From NCBI RefSeq assembly GCF_014876185.1, contig NZ_JADALJ010000001.1:4341001-4405000 (forward strand): DNA of 64,000 bases, given 5' to 3'. Origin of the DNA: Rufibacter sp. LB8. Lineage in GTDB: Bacteria; Bacteroidota; Bacteroidia; Cytophagales; Hymenobacteraceae. The notes under the pieces are model-generated. The model saw nothing but the letters and a program-made list of their open reading frames with translations. It had not been told where the DNA came from and made no database searches. Positions 40,701-49,441 of this stretch are shown here, one piece after another. The position numbers were made by a program, and so were the translations under genes. Within the stretch, counting starts at the first letter, position 1, and each line of letters opens with the position of its first letter.

Positions 40701-40745
40701 CGTGAGGCTCAGCAGGAAGGCGAGGAGTAGTATTAATCTATGCAT
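37704..40745 (-). CDS. SusC/RagA family TonB-linked outer-membrane transporter
   Basis: 1013 residues. A signal peptide (ending GHAQ) is followed by the CarboxypepD_reg-like domain ([27 protein letters not shown]). Then come the SusC plug with [17 protein letters not shown] and the [43 protein letters not shown] signature region, and a barrel ending FGFNVSLGF. It forms a pedal-bin transporter with the SusD protein at 36144. The divergent PchR-like regulator and a TTAGTCTAA operator in the promoter suggest control by metal, so the ligand could be an iron chelate, though peptide or glycan uptake is equally possible for the family. Confidence 0.94.
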   Translation of the reverse strand: [1013 protein letters not shown]

Positions 40746-40777
40746 AGAGACTGTTTAAATTTGTGCGAAATTATTTA

Positions 40778-40792
40778 TATTTAGTCTAAATA
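40778..40792. promoter_or_regulatory. Palindromic operator TATTTAGTCTAAATA in the susC/araC gap
   Basis: A perfect 7-1-7 palindrome 33 bp upstream of the susC start. The TTAGnCTAA core is the core of DtxR/IdeR-type metal-repressor boxes. It would block the susC promoter. Confidence 0.5.
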
Positions 40793-40832
40793 ATTAAACT
40801 TGCGCAAAGATAGAGGCCAACTTGGAACAGAA

Positions 40833-41852
40833 ATGACGGGAAAAGGAGAAATGATAACGCGGAAAGGAGAAACTGACGCGCTGCTGGCTTCTTTTTCAAC
40901 AGACAAAGCCGGTGCGGTGCTCCAGGAGAGTCCTTTTGGCCTGCCCGGCCATTTGGTGCAGCAGGAGATAACCTTCTCCGACTGTCCGGCGGCCGGCCGG
41001 CAGGTTTCCTTGCGCAGTCCCAACGTGTCACTCACCTATACGCTTGCCCACGTGCCGGGTCAGGAGGAAGACACTTTTTCCCATGGCACGGGTCTGGTTC
41101 AACTGTGTTTCTGTTTAAGAGGCACCGTACACTATATAAGAGCAGGAGAGGAGAGACCCGCCGCCAACTTGCAGGAACAGCAGCACAACGTGTTCCTGTT
41201 TCCGGCTGGGGCCATGGCGTCAGAAAAGCATGCGACGGCAGAATGTGAAGTGTTTGAGCTCAGCCTAACCCCAGATTTCTTTTTCAGGTGCCTGCCGCCC
41301 GCCCATGTCCTTGTGAGCCAATTCCTGAGAAAACAAGCCGAGAACAAGTTTGATCAGTTGCTGCCTATGATCATTACGCCCCGCCTTACGGCCATTCTCT
41401 ATGAATTGCTCAACCAGAAACTCAAAGGTTTTTGCTGGCAGACCTTTTTTGAGGCGAAGGTGATGGAGTTACTGGCCTACCAACTGGAGCAATGGGAGCA
41501 AACCCTGGAACTGGACGCCGGCGAAAACCTAAAGAAAGAAGACGAACAGAAGATGCAGCTGGCCCGGGAAATTCTCCTAGCCGATTTGGAGCATACCATC
41601 TCCATCAAAGAGCTGGCGCACCAGATAGGCACCAATGAATTCGACCTGAAAAAGCATTTCAAGATGACCTTTGGCGAAACCGTTTTTGGCTACCGGCAGG
41701 CCTATAAAATGGAACGCGCCCGCGAACTGCTGCTGCAAGGCGACACCAAAATCAATGAAATCAGCCGACTGCTGGGCTACAAACACGCCACGCACTTCAC
41801 ATCGGCATTTAAGCGGCACTTCGGTTTACTGCCGAATAAGATAAAGAAGTAA
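40833..41852 (+). CDS. AraC family regulator, PchR-like
   Basis: 339 residues from the ATG at 40833; an ATG at 40851, preceded by AAGGAG, is also possible. The N-terminal region has a sensing domain (VQLCFCLRGTVHYIRAGEE and FLFPAGAMASEKHATAECEVFELSL) like the siderophore-responsive PchR group. The C-terminal 100 residues hold two HTH units: TISIKELAHQIGTNEFDLKKHFKMTFG and INEISRLLGYKHATHFTSAFKRHFG. It is divergent from susC, with the TATTTAGTCTAAATA palindrome between them, so it probably controls susCD in response to a ligand. Confidence 0.88.
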   Translation: MTGKGEMITRKGETDALLASFSTDKAGAVLQESPFGLPGHLVQQEITFSDCPAAGRQVSLRSPNVSLTYTLAHVPGQEEDTFSHGTGLVQLCFCLRGTVHYIRAGEERPAANLQEQQHNVFLFPAGAMASEKHATAECEVFELSLTPDFFFRCLPPAHVLVSQFLRKQAENKFDQLLPMIITPRLTAILYELLNQKLKGFCWQTFFEAKVMELLAYQLEQWEQTLELDAGENLKKEDEQKMQLAREILLADLEHTISIKELAHQIGTNEFDLKKHFKMTFGETVFGYRQAYKMERARELLLQGDTKINEISRLLGYKHATHFTSAFKRHFGLLPNKIKK

Positions 41853-41890
41853 AGGTCTTTTATTTAACAGTCAATTCCTTAGGTTGGTCA

Positions 41891-41937
41891 TTGCCGTTTT
41901 CGGGCTCGTTTTCAGAAATGAGCCCGAAAATGGAAAG
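41891..41937. repeat. Dispersed palindrome PAL1, copy 21
   Basis: The arms read CCGTTTTCGGGCTCGTTTTC and GAAATGAGCCCGAAAATGG. The rest of the 285-bp gap to ruvB shows nothing else clear. Confidence 0.92.
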
Positions 41938-42137
41938 TGAGGACACCTCCGGAGAATTATTCGGGCGCCATTTCAAACCATCACTTCAGGGTTTTGCTAA
42001 CTGTGTTGGGAAAACTGATTAATTAGTAAAAATAATAGCATAAACTTGGTCATTTGTAGAGGCTGTTGGACCGATTTTCCCTGGCATTGTGTTATCTTTA
42101 CAACTGATTCTTAGCTTTTACGCCAGGAGATTGACAC

Positions 42138-43181
42138 ATGAGAGAAGACTATTTAACCGGTTCGGCAGACCACCTTTCGCCCGCTGAGAAAGAGTATGAC
42201 AAGGCGCTCAGGCCCTTGGATTTCAGCGCTTTCACGGGCCAGGAAAAGGTGGTGGAGAACCTCAAGATATTTGTGGGCGCGGCCATTATGCGCGGCGAAG
42301 CGTTGGACCACGTGCTCCTGCACGGCCCTCCGGGCTTGGGGAAAACTACTCTCAGCCACATCATCGCCAACTCACTGGGGTCCAATATCAAGATTACGTC
42401 GGGCCCGGTGCTGGACAAGCCCAGTGATTTGGCGGGTTTGCTTACCAACCTGGAGAAGAACGACGTCCTGTTCATTGACGAGATTCACCGCCTGAACCCC
42501 ATTGTGGAAGAGTACCTGTACTCGGCCATGGAAGATTACAAGATTGACATCATGCTGGACTCTGGCCCCAATGCCCGTTCTGTGCAGATTTCTTTGAATC
42601 CGTTTACCTTGATTGGAGCCACCACGCGGTCGGGTCTGTTGACCTCGCCGTTGCGGGCGCGCTTTGGCATCAACTCGCGGTTGGAGTATTATGACTCCAA
42701 GCTGTTGACGTCTATTGTGCAGCGCTCCGCCGAGATTCTGGGTTCGCCTATTCATGAAGATGCCGCCTTTGAGATTGCCCGCCGCAGCCGCGGTACGCCG
42801 CGTATCGCCAATAATTTGTTGCGCCGTACCCGTGACTTCGCCCAAATTAAAGGCGACGGGACCATTACCGTTGACATCGCCAAGTTTGCCCTGAATGCCC
42901 TGGACGTGGACCATAACGGTCTGGACGAAATGGACAAACGCATCTTGCTCACCATCATTGAGAAGTTCAAGGGCGGTCCGGTGGGCTTGTCTACCATTGC
43001 CACCGCCTGCGGTGATGAGGCCGAGACCATTGAGGAAGTCTATGAACCGTTCCTGATTCAGGAAGGCTACATCAAGCGCACCAGCCGCGGCCGTGAAGCC
43101 ACCGAAGCCGCGTACCGCCACCTGGGCAAGATTCCGCCCAACCACGTGCGCAGCGGTACCTTGTTTGACCAGGCCCAATAA
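42138..43181 (+). CDS. ruvB: Holliday junction branch migration helicase RuvB
   Basis: 347 residues. AAA+ motor with the RuvB-specific start ([21 protein letters not shown]), Walker [10 protein letters not shown], Walker B FIDEIHRL, sensor 1 GATTRSG and arginine finger region [14 protein letters not shown]. The C-terminal winged helix is [22 protein letters not shown] ... [13 protein letters not shown]. As a hexamer it pumps DNA through RuvA at Holliday junctions. ruvA and ruvC are not in the window. Confidence 0.98.
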   Translation: MREDYLTGSADHLSPAEKEYDKALRPLDFSAFTGQEKVVENLKIFVGAAIMRGEALDHVLLHGPPGLGKTTLSHIIANSLGSNIKITSGPVLDKPSDLAGLLTNLEKNDVLFIDEIHRLNPIVEEYLYSAMEDYKIDIMLDSGPNARSVQISLNPFTLIGATTRSGLLTSPLRARFGINSRLEYYDSKLLTSIVQRSAEILGSPIHEDAAFEIARRSRGTPRIANNLLRRTRDFAQIKGDGTITVDIAKFALNALDVDHNGLDEMDKRILLTIIEKFKGGPVGLSTIATACGDEAETIEEVYEPFLIQEGYIKRTSRGREATEAAYRHLGKIPPNHVRSGTLFDQAQ

Positions 43182-43186
43182 AAGCA

Positions 43187-43235
43187 AATCCCGTTTTCGG
43201 CTTCATTTTCAGAAATGAGCCCGAAAACGGAAACT
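43187..43235. repeat. Dispersed palindrome PAL1, copy 22
   Basis: The arms read CCCGTTTTCGGCTTCATTTTC and GAAATGAGCCCGAAAACGG, directly after the ruvB stop. Confidence 0.93.
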
Positions 43236-43248
43236 GGCAAACGTTCAA

Positions 43249-43286
43249 ACCTCGCAGGTTTCCAAAACCTGCGAGGTTTTTTTTTA
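43249..43286 (+). terminator. Family 2 hairpin acting as ruvB terminator
   Basis: Arms ACCTCGCAGGTTT and AAACCTGCGAGGT followed by a run of T. It is the same hairpin family as 20025 and 26321, here with the T tract of a terminator. Confidence 0.85.
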
Positions 43287-43439
43287 GCTGCCTTTCCAAA
43301 AAGGAGGGCTAAAACAATAATTATAGATAAGGCTGAACACAATAGCTCAACTATTTTCAAACCGTAAAAGCAAAGTCCCTTCAGAAGGTTAGGATGAGGG
43401 AAATTTCTTTTAAACTGAATGGCTTAGCTATAAAAAGTG

Positions 43440-43476
43440 CCCCTCACCCTAGCCCTCTCCCAGAGGGAGAGGGAAT
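43440..43476. repeat. CCCTCACCCTAGCCCTCTCCC element
   Basis: A solo arm with internal palindrome CCCTCTCCC / GGGAGAGGG, similar in style to the ends of the MITE-like elements. Confidence 0.5.
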
Positions 43477-43528
43477 TCCGGTTTCTGTTTTTGCTTTCAT
43501 TTCCAGAATTGAGCCCAAAAACGGAAAA
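43477..43528. repeat. Dispersed palindrome PAL1, copy 23
   Basis: The arms read TTTCTGTTTTTGCTTTCATTT and GAATTGAGCCCAAAAACGG. It lies upstream of queG and inside a spurious extension of its frame. Confidence 0.85.
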
Positions 43529-43591
43529 ATACCGGCAACTGAAATTCTTTTCCGCCAAATTTGTTCTTTCCTCACAGCGCCTTTTCAATTC

Positions 43592-44563
43592 ATGTTCAAC
43601 CAAACCGCCAGACATACGCAGCTCATCAAGCAGAAAGCCCAGGAATTGGGGTTTATGTACTGCGGCGTGTCTAAAGCTGATTTTCTGGAGGAAGAGGCGC
43701 CGCGGCTGGAGAACTGGCTCAACCAGAACAAGCACGGCCAGATGCACTACATGGCCAACCACTTTGACAAACGCCTGGATCCGCGCTTGCTGGTAGATGG
43801 GGCTAAATCAGTGGTGAGTTTGCTGTTGAATTATTATCCAGAGGAAACCCAGCCCGAGGACACGTTCCAGATCTCCAAGTACGCGTACGGCCAGGATTAC
43901 CACTATGTCATCAAAGACAAACTCAAGACGCTGTTCAATTATATACAAGAAGAGATTGGCGAAGTGGGCGGGCGCGTGTTCGTGGACTCAGCCCCGGTCA
44001 TGGACAAAGTCTGGGCGAAGAAAAGCGGTTTGGGCTGGGTAGGCAAGAACAGCAACTTGATACGGCCGGGCGTGGGCAGTTTCTTCTTCATTGCTGAGCT
44101 CATCCTGGACCTGGAACTGGAACCAGACGGCCCCATCAAAGATTACTGCGGCACCTGCACCAAGTGCATGGATGCCTGCCCCACAGACGCTATCTCAGAA
44201 CCCTACGTGGTAGACGGTAGCAAGTGTATTTCGTACTTCACCATTGAACTCAAAGACCAGATTCCGCAGGAAGTGGAAGGCAAATTTGGGAACTGGGTGT
44301 TTGGCTGTGACATCTGCCAGGATGTATGCCCCTGGAACCGGTTCAGCAAGCCACACCAGGAACCCCTTTTCACGCCACATCCTGAGCTGCTGCACCTTTC
44401 AACTAATGATTGGATGGAGCTAACCCAGGATGTATTCAGTGACATTTTCAGAAAATCGGCGGTGAAACGTACTGGGTTTGCCGGGCTTACCCGCAACCTG
44501 CAGTTTGTGGCCACCGCGCCGGTAGCCTTAGGCGGCCAGCACCTTCCCGAAGATTCTGTCTAA
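43592..44563 (+). CDS. queG: Epoxyqueuosine reductase QueG
   Basis: 323 residues from the ATG at 43592 ([11 protein letters not shown]). The frame is open to 43394, but that stretch is made of repeat sequence. The cobalamin-binding N-terminal half contains [24 protein letters not shown] and [18 protein letters not shown]. Two [4Fe-4S] clusters follow, [16 protein letters not shown] and [11 protein letters not shown]. It reduces epoxyqueuosine to queuosine in the tRNA wobble base, a cytosolic step. It overlaps the small convergent gene at 44528 by 36 bp. Confidence 0.96.
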   Translation: MFNQTARHTQLIKQKAQELGFMYCGVSKADFLEEEAPRLENWLNQNKHGQMHYMANHFDKRLDPRLLVDGAKSVVSLLLNYYPEETQPEDTFQISKYAYGQDYHYVIKDKLKTLFNYIQEEIGEVGGRVFVDSAPVMDKVWAKKSGLGWVGKNSNLIRPGVGSFFFIAELILDLELEPDGPIKDYCGTCTKCMDACPTDAISEPYVVDGSKCISYFTIELKDQIPQEVEGKFGNWVFGCDICQDVCPWNRFSKPHQEPLFTPHPELLHLSTNDWMELTQDVFSDIFRKSAVKRTGFAGLTRNLQFVATAPVALGGQHLPEDSV

Positions 44564-44722
44564 GATGCTGTAATAAGTACCAGAAAAGCGTTGGTAACAC
44601 CAGTCACGCAAGGTCTCCAACTCGGTGCGCACTAACATGCGCACGCTCTTTCTCAATTCCTTCTCAAACAAACTTGAATCAAAGCTTACTTTGTCCAAGA
44701 TCAGTTTTACGTACTCCAACAT
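44528..44722 (-). CDS. Small conserved helical protein, hypothetical
   Basis: 64 residues: [45 protein letters not shown]. It is predicted to be all-helical and basic. It resembles short uncharacterised Bacteroidota proteins of about 60 residues with the same KVSFD...LFEKEL pattern. The 3' end overlaps queG by 36 bp in a convergent arrangement, so antisense effects are possible. Confidence 0.7.
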   Translation of the reverse strand: MLEYVKLILDKVSFDSSLFEKELRKSVRMLVRTELETLRDWCYQRFSGTYYSILDRIFGKVLAA

Positions 44723-44836
44723 GGTTTTATATAGCTAAAAGGTGTGATGTAACTTGGACTATTGTATACGCGGAAAGGGTTGAATTAGCTGCGCGATTTG
44801 TACTGATTTTTATAAGATATTTACACGAAATTGAAT

Positions 44837-44866
44837 AAAAAAAGGGCAACCCATTGGGCTGCCCTT
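44837..44866 (-). terminator. Terminator after ferritin-like gene pair
   Basis: Stem AAGGGCAGCC / GGGTTGCCCTT on the minus strand with a following T7 run. Confidence 0.85.
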
Positions 44867-44887
44867 CCTTACAAAATTAAATTTTTA

Positions 44888-45736
44888 TTATCTCAGGAAC
44901 GGTGTCACAATCTGCAACACGGTTTCTTTTGACATTGGCTCATCAAAGGCCTCTGAGGCGGCGTTGGCATCAATGGTGATACCGTTGAAGGTTCCGGCAA
45001 TAGGCACGGTGGCTTGCGTGGTCAATTCTTCCCCGTCATACACCAACTGCGTACCAGCGGGCAGACCGGCGCGGTCTTTCAAAGTGATCCAGGGCTTTAC
45101 ACTGGCCATGATAGAAGGCGTGTCGCGGCGCATTCTTCTAATGTGCGCAGCGTGACGGGCTTCTACAGAGTGAATCTGCAAAGCGGCTTGCAATACGGTA
45201 TTATTGCTTACCAAATTGCCTGCCTGGCCTTTATAAGCACGTACGCCGGTGTCTTCAAACGCTTGCGCAACAGCTAGCATAGTGCCGTAGTTGGTGAAAA
45301 CGTCTGCAAACGCACCACGGGCGGTAAAGTCAAAGCTGGCGGCGGTGAACGTTACCGGTGTGCCTTGCAAGCTAGAAATAGTGGTTCTCAGGAAGGCTAC
45401 GTGTTGGGCCTCATGGTCTCTGATCAAGGCAATGGCGCCTTGGGCAGCGGCAGGTGCACCTACGGCTATTGAAGCGGCGGCGGCTTGCTTGTAAAACTCA
45501 GACTCCAGGTATTCCAGCGTCAACGCGAAGTTCAAGACCTCTACAATGGCAGCGTTGCTCCCGGTTTGTGCGTACGCTTTGTTGAACATGCTGCCCAGTG
45601 CCAACGGCACGGCGGTGGCGGCCAGTTTCTTGCCAAAGCCGGCGAAATGTTTGAAAACGGCCCGGCGCGGATCTAAACGGTCATACACCTCTGGGTCTAC
45701 TTTTTCAATCTCAGTGATTAGGTTGAATATATTCAT
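44888..45736 (-). CDS. Ferritin-like domain protein (second gene of pair)
   Basis: 282 residues. Helical ferritin-like core with paired carboxylate/histidine motifs: ALTLEYLESEFYKQA, LIRDHEAQHVAFLR, AQAFEDTGVRAYKG and IHSVEARHAAHIRRMR, compatible with a di-iron site. The N-terminus (DPRRAVFKHFAGFGKKLAATAVPLALG ... AYAQ) has a twin-arginine-like export signal. A C-terminal beta-rich tail follows. It belongs to the exported Ferritin_2-type family whose function is not settled. It lies 21 bp after the gene at 45758. Confidence 0.85.
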   Translation of the reverse strand: MNIFNLITEIEKVDPEVYDRLDPRRAVFKHFAGFGKKLAATAVPLALGSMFNKAYAQTGSNAAIVEVLNFALTLEYLESEFYKQAAAASIAVGAPAAAQGAIALIRDHEAQHVAFLRTTISSLQGTPVTFTAASFDFTARGAFADVFTNYGTMLAVAQAFEDTGVRAYKGQAGNLVSNNTVLQAALQIHSVEARHAAHIRRMRRDTPSIMASVKPWITLKDRAGLPAGTQLVYDGEELTTQATVPIAGTFNGITIDANAASEAFDEPMSKETVLQIVTPFLR

Positions 45737-45757
45737 GATTCTTTTCCTCCTTTAAAA

Positions 45758-46516
45758 TTATTGTGGTAAACCAGTGGCAACAATGGTGTCCTGGATAAAG
45801 CCTTTGGCCAGATTCAGCACTTCAGTAGGCGACAAGGCCACGTCTAAGCCGTTGTTGTCCACAATCATGCGGCCGGCAATAATGCCAGAGTCGCCTTTGG
45901 CGAAGTCTCCGTTGCTGATCATGTCTCTGATCTCAGCGGCATGGCGGGCTTCCACAGAAACAATTTTCCCGGCCAGGGTCAGGTACGTGAGGCCAGCACC
46001 GGTGTCTGTGAACAATTTACCGGCTCCGTTGTAGGCGGCCACCCCAAGGTCTTCAAAGGTTTTGGCCGTGGCCAGCACCGCGGCGCGGTTAGCGAAGTTG
46101 ATGGAGGAAAAGTTGGGGGTAAGGTCTTTGATTCTGTTAGCGGCCGGAATAGCTCTTCTGAAGAATTCGCGGTGGGCTATCTCATGGTTTCTGATGTCTG
46201 TGAGCACCATGCGCTCTGAGGCAAGAGGAAAAGCGGTGTTGAACGCAGCGTTAGCCACCACTTGGGTATAGAAGGCAGCTTCAAGTTGCTCCAGGGCATA
46301 GGCGTAGTTCAAGATGCCCACGTCGCCGGTGCCAAGGTTCACGGTGCCGTCTGCGGCCATTGCCGGATCATCATCGTCATCACAGCCAACGGTCAGTAAT
46401 AACGCAGAGGCGGCCAGGCCGGCTCCGGTGTACCGCATGAATGAACGCCGATTCAAGGCCGCGTTCAAGGCGCCCAGGGGCTCTTGTTCCGGAATCTGAT
46501 TTGTGTTTTTCGCCAT
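45758..46516 (-). CDS. Ferritin-like domain Tat lipoprotein (first gene of pair)
   Basis: 252 residues. The N-terminus has a twin-arginine motif NRRSFMRYTGAGLAASALLLTVGC ending at a lipobox-like cysteine and followed by an Asp run (DDDDD), so export folded by Tat and lipid anchoring are predicted. The ferritin-like core reads YALEQLEAAFYTQV, IRNHEIAHREFFRRA, AKTFEDLGVAAYNG and IVSVEARHAAEIRDM. The motifs match those of the partner gene one for one, so the two are paralogues and may form hetero-oligomers. Confidence 0.88.
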   Translation of the reverse strand: MAKNTNQIPEQEPLGALNAALNRRSFMRYTGAGLAASALLLTVGCDDDDDPAMAADGTVNLGTGDVGILNYAYALEQLEAAFYTQVVANAAFNTAFPLASERMVLTDIRNHEIAHREFFRRAIPAANRIKDLTPNFSSINFANRAAVLATAKTFEDLGVAAYNGAGKLFTDTGAGLTYLTLAGKIVSVEARHAAEIRDMISNGDFAKGDSGIIAGRMIVDNNGLDVALSPTEVLNLAKGFIQDTIVATGLPQ

Positions 46517-46750
46517 AGTTTTAATGAATGAGGGTGAATACTACTGGCCGCCAGCTACCGTTTTAGAGATACCTTTTAAAAGAATTATCCCTGCCTGCCC
46601 GGGCGGTTCAGCCAGACCTACGGCGCAGCCTGCCTAACCGGATTTTGGGAAAGTCAAAAAAAATAGAATTCTTTTTTACCCTAACCTTCCGTTTTTCAAA
46701 TGGATGCGCGGTGCTACGGCGGTTCTTCGTACTTTTGGCCTGCTGGCAAA

Positions 46751-46794
46751 AACCCGTTTTCGGGCTCTATTCCTGAAATGAAGATAAAAACAGG
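46751..46794. repeat. Dispersed palindrome PAL1, copy 24, carrying the BatD start codon
   Basis: Left arm CCCGTTTTCGGGCTC, centre TATTCCTGAAATG, right arm AAGATAAAAACAGG. The ATG at 46778 and the codons for Lys-Ile-Lys-Thr come from the right arm. Confidence 0.82.
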
Positions 46795-48214
46795 CCTTTT
46801 CCTCTTGCTCTGGATCATGTGCGCCACCTGCTGGGGACAGGCGCCGGAGCTGGCTGTGGAGTATGGCCCCGGCACGGTTCCCCTTGACCAGTATTTCACC
46901 ATTTCGCTTAAAAAGACCGGCGCCAGGCCAGAGAAAGTGGAAGGGTTCCCCGAGATTGAAGGCTTGCAGAAAAGTACCCAGCGCCGCTCTGCCGCCACCT
47001 ACCGCACCGGCAACAAAACCACCGTGGTGCACACGCTCACCCAGCAATATGCCCCTCTGCGCGAAGGCGATTTCAGCATAAAACCCTTCACGCTGCAAGT
47101 TGACGGCAAGCCTGTGACTGCGCCTGCCTTTAAAGGAAAAGTAGAACCAATGGCCTTGGTGCCGGGCAAGTCACCGTCAGATACAGTGCCGGCGGCGGGC
47201 CCCATGGCGGCCCCAGAATTTGCGGATGTAAAAGATAACGCCTTTCTTACGCTGCATTTGCCCAAGCAACGCGTGTTTGTGGGCGAAAGCGTGCCGGTGT
47301 CGCTTTGGTTTTATGTGGCAGATACAGATTTGGGCTTGCTGGACTTTTACCAGTTTGAGCCGCAGCTGCTTGCCGCCATTCAACTACTAAAGCAACGGAG
47401 CGCGCTGGAGCAGACAGTGGCCCAACAGGAGATTACACCTGAAAAGACGCAGATTGGTGGCAAAGCATTCACCCGGTATAAATTGTATGAGGCGGTGTTG
47501 TTCCCCATTACGGCGCAGGCGCTGCGGTTCCCGGTGGTGCAGCTGCAGATGATCAAGTACAAAATCGCCAAAACGCCCAGTCTCCTGAACCAGAACCGGC
47601 TACCCGACTATAAAACCTATACCACTTCGGCGCAACGGGTAGAAGTAAGAGCCCTGCCGCCGCACCCGCTTCGGGACCAGGTGGCCGTGGGCGTGTTCCG
47701 GTTACGGGAGCAATTGTCGCGCAATACCATCAGCCTGAACCAGAATTTGGTGTACCAGATGCAGATAGAGGGCGAAGGCAATATCAAGGCGCTGCCCTTG
47801 CCGCAGAACGTGGGGGTTTCCAGCGAGGTGGAGGTGTACACCCCGGAAATCAGGCAGCAGGACCGCGTGGCCGGAGGGCAGGTGGTGGGGTCCAAGACGT
47901 TCCGGTATTTCATTGTGGGCCGGCAGGCGGGGCAATATGCGCTCCGCGATTTGTTCCAGTGGGTGTATTTCAACCCCAGCACAGCCCGCTATGACACGCT
48001 CCGGCCCAGCGTGGTGGTGCGCGTGCGCGGGCAGGAAGACCAGAATTCGTTTATCAGGGCCCAGCCTTTGGGCGATTTTTACAATATTATAGAGACAGAG
48101 AAAAACCAACCCATTCCGCTGGACTATTTCAAGGGCGTGCGCCAGTACACCAACATAGCATTGGCGGTCATGGGTTTGGCTTCTCTGTTTGTATTTTTTA
48201 TCAGAAGAAAATGA
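46778..48214 (+). CDS. BatD-like protein (aerotolerance operon family)
   Basis: 478 residues from the ATG at 46778, which begins a signal peptide ([21 protein letters not shown]). The mature part has Ig-like beta domains ([48 protein letters not shown]), and one C-terminal membrane helix ([15 protein letters not shown]) ends in basic residues. This is the BatD layout: a periplasmic domain anchored in the inner membrane, usually found with BatA/BatB VWA proteins. Those partners are absent here. It overlaps aroC by 4 bp (ATGA). Confidence 0.88.
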   Translation: MKIKTGLFLLLWIMCATCWGQAPELAVEYGPGTVPLDQYFTISLKKTGARPEKVEGFPEIEGLQKSTQRRSAATYRTGNKTTVVHTLTQQYAPLREGDFSIKPFTLQVDGKPVTAPAFKGKVEPMALVPGKSPSDTVPAAGPMAAPEFADVKDNAFLTLHLPKQRVFVGESVPVSLWFYVADTDLGLLDFYQFEPQLLAAIQLLKQRSALEQTVAQQEITPEKTQIGGKAFTRYKLYEAVLFPITAQALRFPVVQLQMIKYKIAKTPSLLNQNRLPDYKTYTTSAQRVEVRALPPHPLRDQVAVGVFRLREQLSRNTISLNQNLVYQMQIEGEGNIKALPLPQNVGVSSEVEVYTPEIRQQDRVAGGQVVGSKTFRYFIVGRQAGQYALRDLFQWVYFNPSTARYDTLRPSVVVRVRGQEDQNSFIRAQPLGDFYNIIETEKNQPIPLDYFKGVRQYTNIALAVMGLASLFVFFIRRK

Positions 48215-49293
48215 GCAATACTTTTGGGTCCATCTTCCGGATCACCACGTTTGGCGAATCGCACGGCACGGCCGTTGGCGTAGTTGTAGACGGTTGCCCC
48301 GCCGGACTTCCCATTACGATAGAAGAAATTCAGGCGTCGCTGGACAGACGCCGCCCCGGCCAGTCAAAAATCACCACGCCCAGAGATGAGAAAGACCAGG
48401 TGCAGATTCTGTCTGGTATTTTCAATGGGCAGACGCAGGGCACGCCCATTGCGCTGGTGGTGTTCAACAAAGACCAGGCAAGCCATGACTACTCGCACAT
48501 AGAGAACGCATTTAGGCCTTCGCACGCAGACTATACCTATACCGCCAAATACGGCTCACGGGACCACCGCGGTGGCGGCCGAAGCTCGGCCCGGGAAACC
48601 CTGGCCCGCGTGGCGGCAGGCGTACTGGCCCAGAAGTTCCTGGCGGAGCAAGGCATTGAGATCTCGGCTTATGTGTCACAAGTGGGTACCATCTTCGCCC
48701 CGGCAGACTATGCTGAGATGGATTTAAGCCAGGTGGACAGCAACATTGTACGGTGCCCGCACCCAGAAACTGCCGAGAAAATGATTGCCTTGATTGAAGA
48801 CACCCGCGATAAATTAGACACCATTGGCGGCGTGGTTTCCTGCGTGGTGAAAGGCGTGCCCGCCGGTTTAGGTGAGCCCGTGTTTGACAAACTGCACGCG
48901 GAGTTGGGCAAGGCCATGCTGAGCATCAATGCCGTGAAAGGCTTTGAGTACGGCAGCGGTTTTGAGGGCGTGCGCATGTACGGTTCCCAGCACAATGACG
49001 TTTTTTACACCGATGATGCCGGAAACGTGCGTACCCGTACCAACCATTCGGGCGGCATACAGGGCGGCATCTCCAACGGGCAGGACATCTATTTTAAAGT
49101 CGCGTTCAAGCCGGTGGCCACCATTTTGCAGCCGCAGACTACCATTGACCAGGCCGGCCAGGAAGTAACCCTGCAAGGCAAAGGCCGCCATGACCCCTGC
49201 GTGTTGCCGCGTGCTGTGCCTATTGTAGACGCCATGGCTGCGTTGGTGCTGGCAGATTTCGTGCTTCGGGCTAGGGCTAATAAGTTGGGGTAG
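48211..49293 (+). CDS. aroC: Chorismate synthase
   Basis: 360 residues. Opens [30 protein letters not shown] and carries the FMN/EPSP-binding signatures [29 protein letters not shown] and [25 protein letters not shown]. It converts EPSP to chorismate, the last shikimate pathway step, using reduced FMN. Translation is coupled to batD through the ATGA overlap, which is an unexpected pairing. Confidence 0.98.
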   Translation: MSNTFGSIFRITTFGESHGTAVGVVVDGCPAGLPITIEEIQASLDRRRPGQSKITTPRDEKDQVQILSGIFNGQTQGTPIALVVFNKDQASHDYSHIENAFRPSHADYTYTAKYGSRDHRGGGRSSARETLARVAAGVLAQKFLAEQGIEISAYVSQVGTIFAPADYAEMDLSQVDSNIVRCPHPETAEKMIALIEDTRDKLDTIGGVVSCVVKGVPAGLGEPVFDKLHAELGKAMLSINAVKGFEYGSGFEGVRMYGSQHNDVFYTDDAGNVRTRTNHSGGIQGGISNGQDIYFKVAFKPVATILQPQTTIDQAGQEVTLQGKGRHDPCVLPRAVPIVDAMAALVLADFVLRARANKLG

Positions 49294-49335
49294 GCGTTTT
49301 CGGGCTCCAGATTGGAAATGGAGGCTAAAACATAA
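49293..49335. repeat. Dispersed palindrome PAL1, copy 25 (variant)
   Basis: Contains CGTTTTCGGGCTCCAGATTGG and GGAAATGGAGGCTAAAAC, the same variant as 20065. It begins the second composite repeat module. Confidence 0.75.
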
Positions 49336-49347
49336 ATTATATAAATA

Positions 49348-49376
49348 GTAGAGACCAGGCCCTGCCTTGTCTCTAC
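49348..49376. repeat. GTAGAGACAAGGCA palindrome, copy 3
   Basis: GTAGAGACCAGG / CCTTGTCTCTAC, in the same order relative to its neighbours as copy 1. Confidence 0.82.
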
Positions 49377-49403
49377 GGTAGAGGTTCCGAAAAACGCTGG
49401 CTC

Positions 49404-49441
49404 AAAGACCTCGTAGTGTGCGCAGCTCCTACAAATGTCTT
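49404..49441. repeat. GACCTCGTAG hairpin, copy 2
   Basis: AAGACCTCGTAGTGTGCGC followed by AGCTCCTACAAATGTCTT; colinear with the copy at 20178. Confidence 0.65.
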
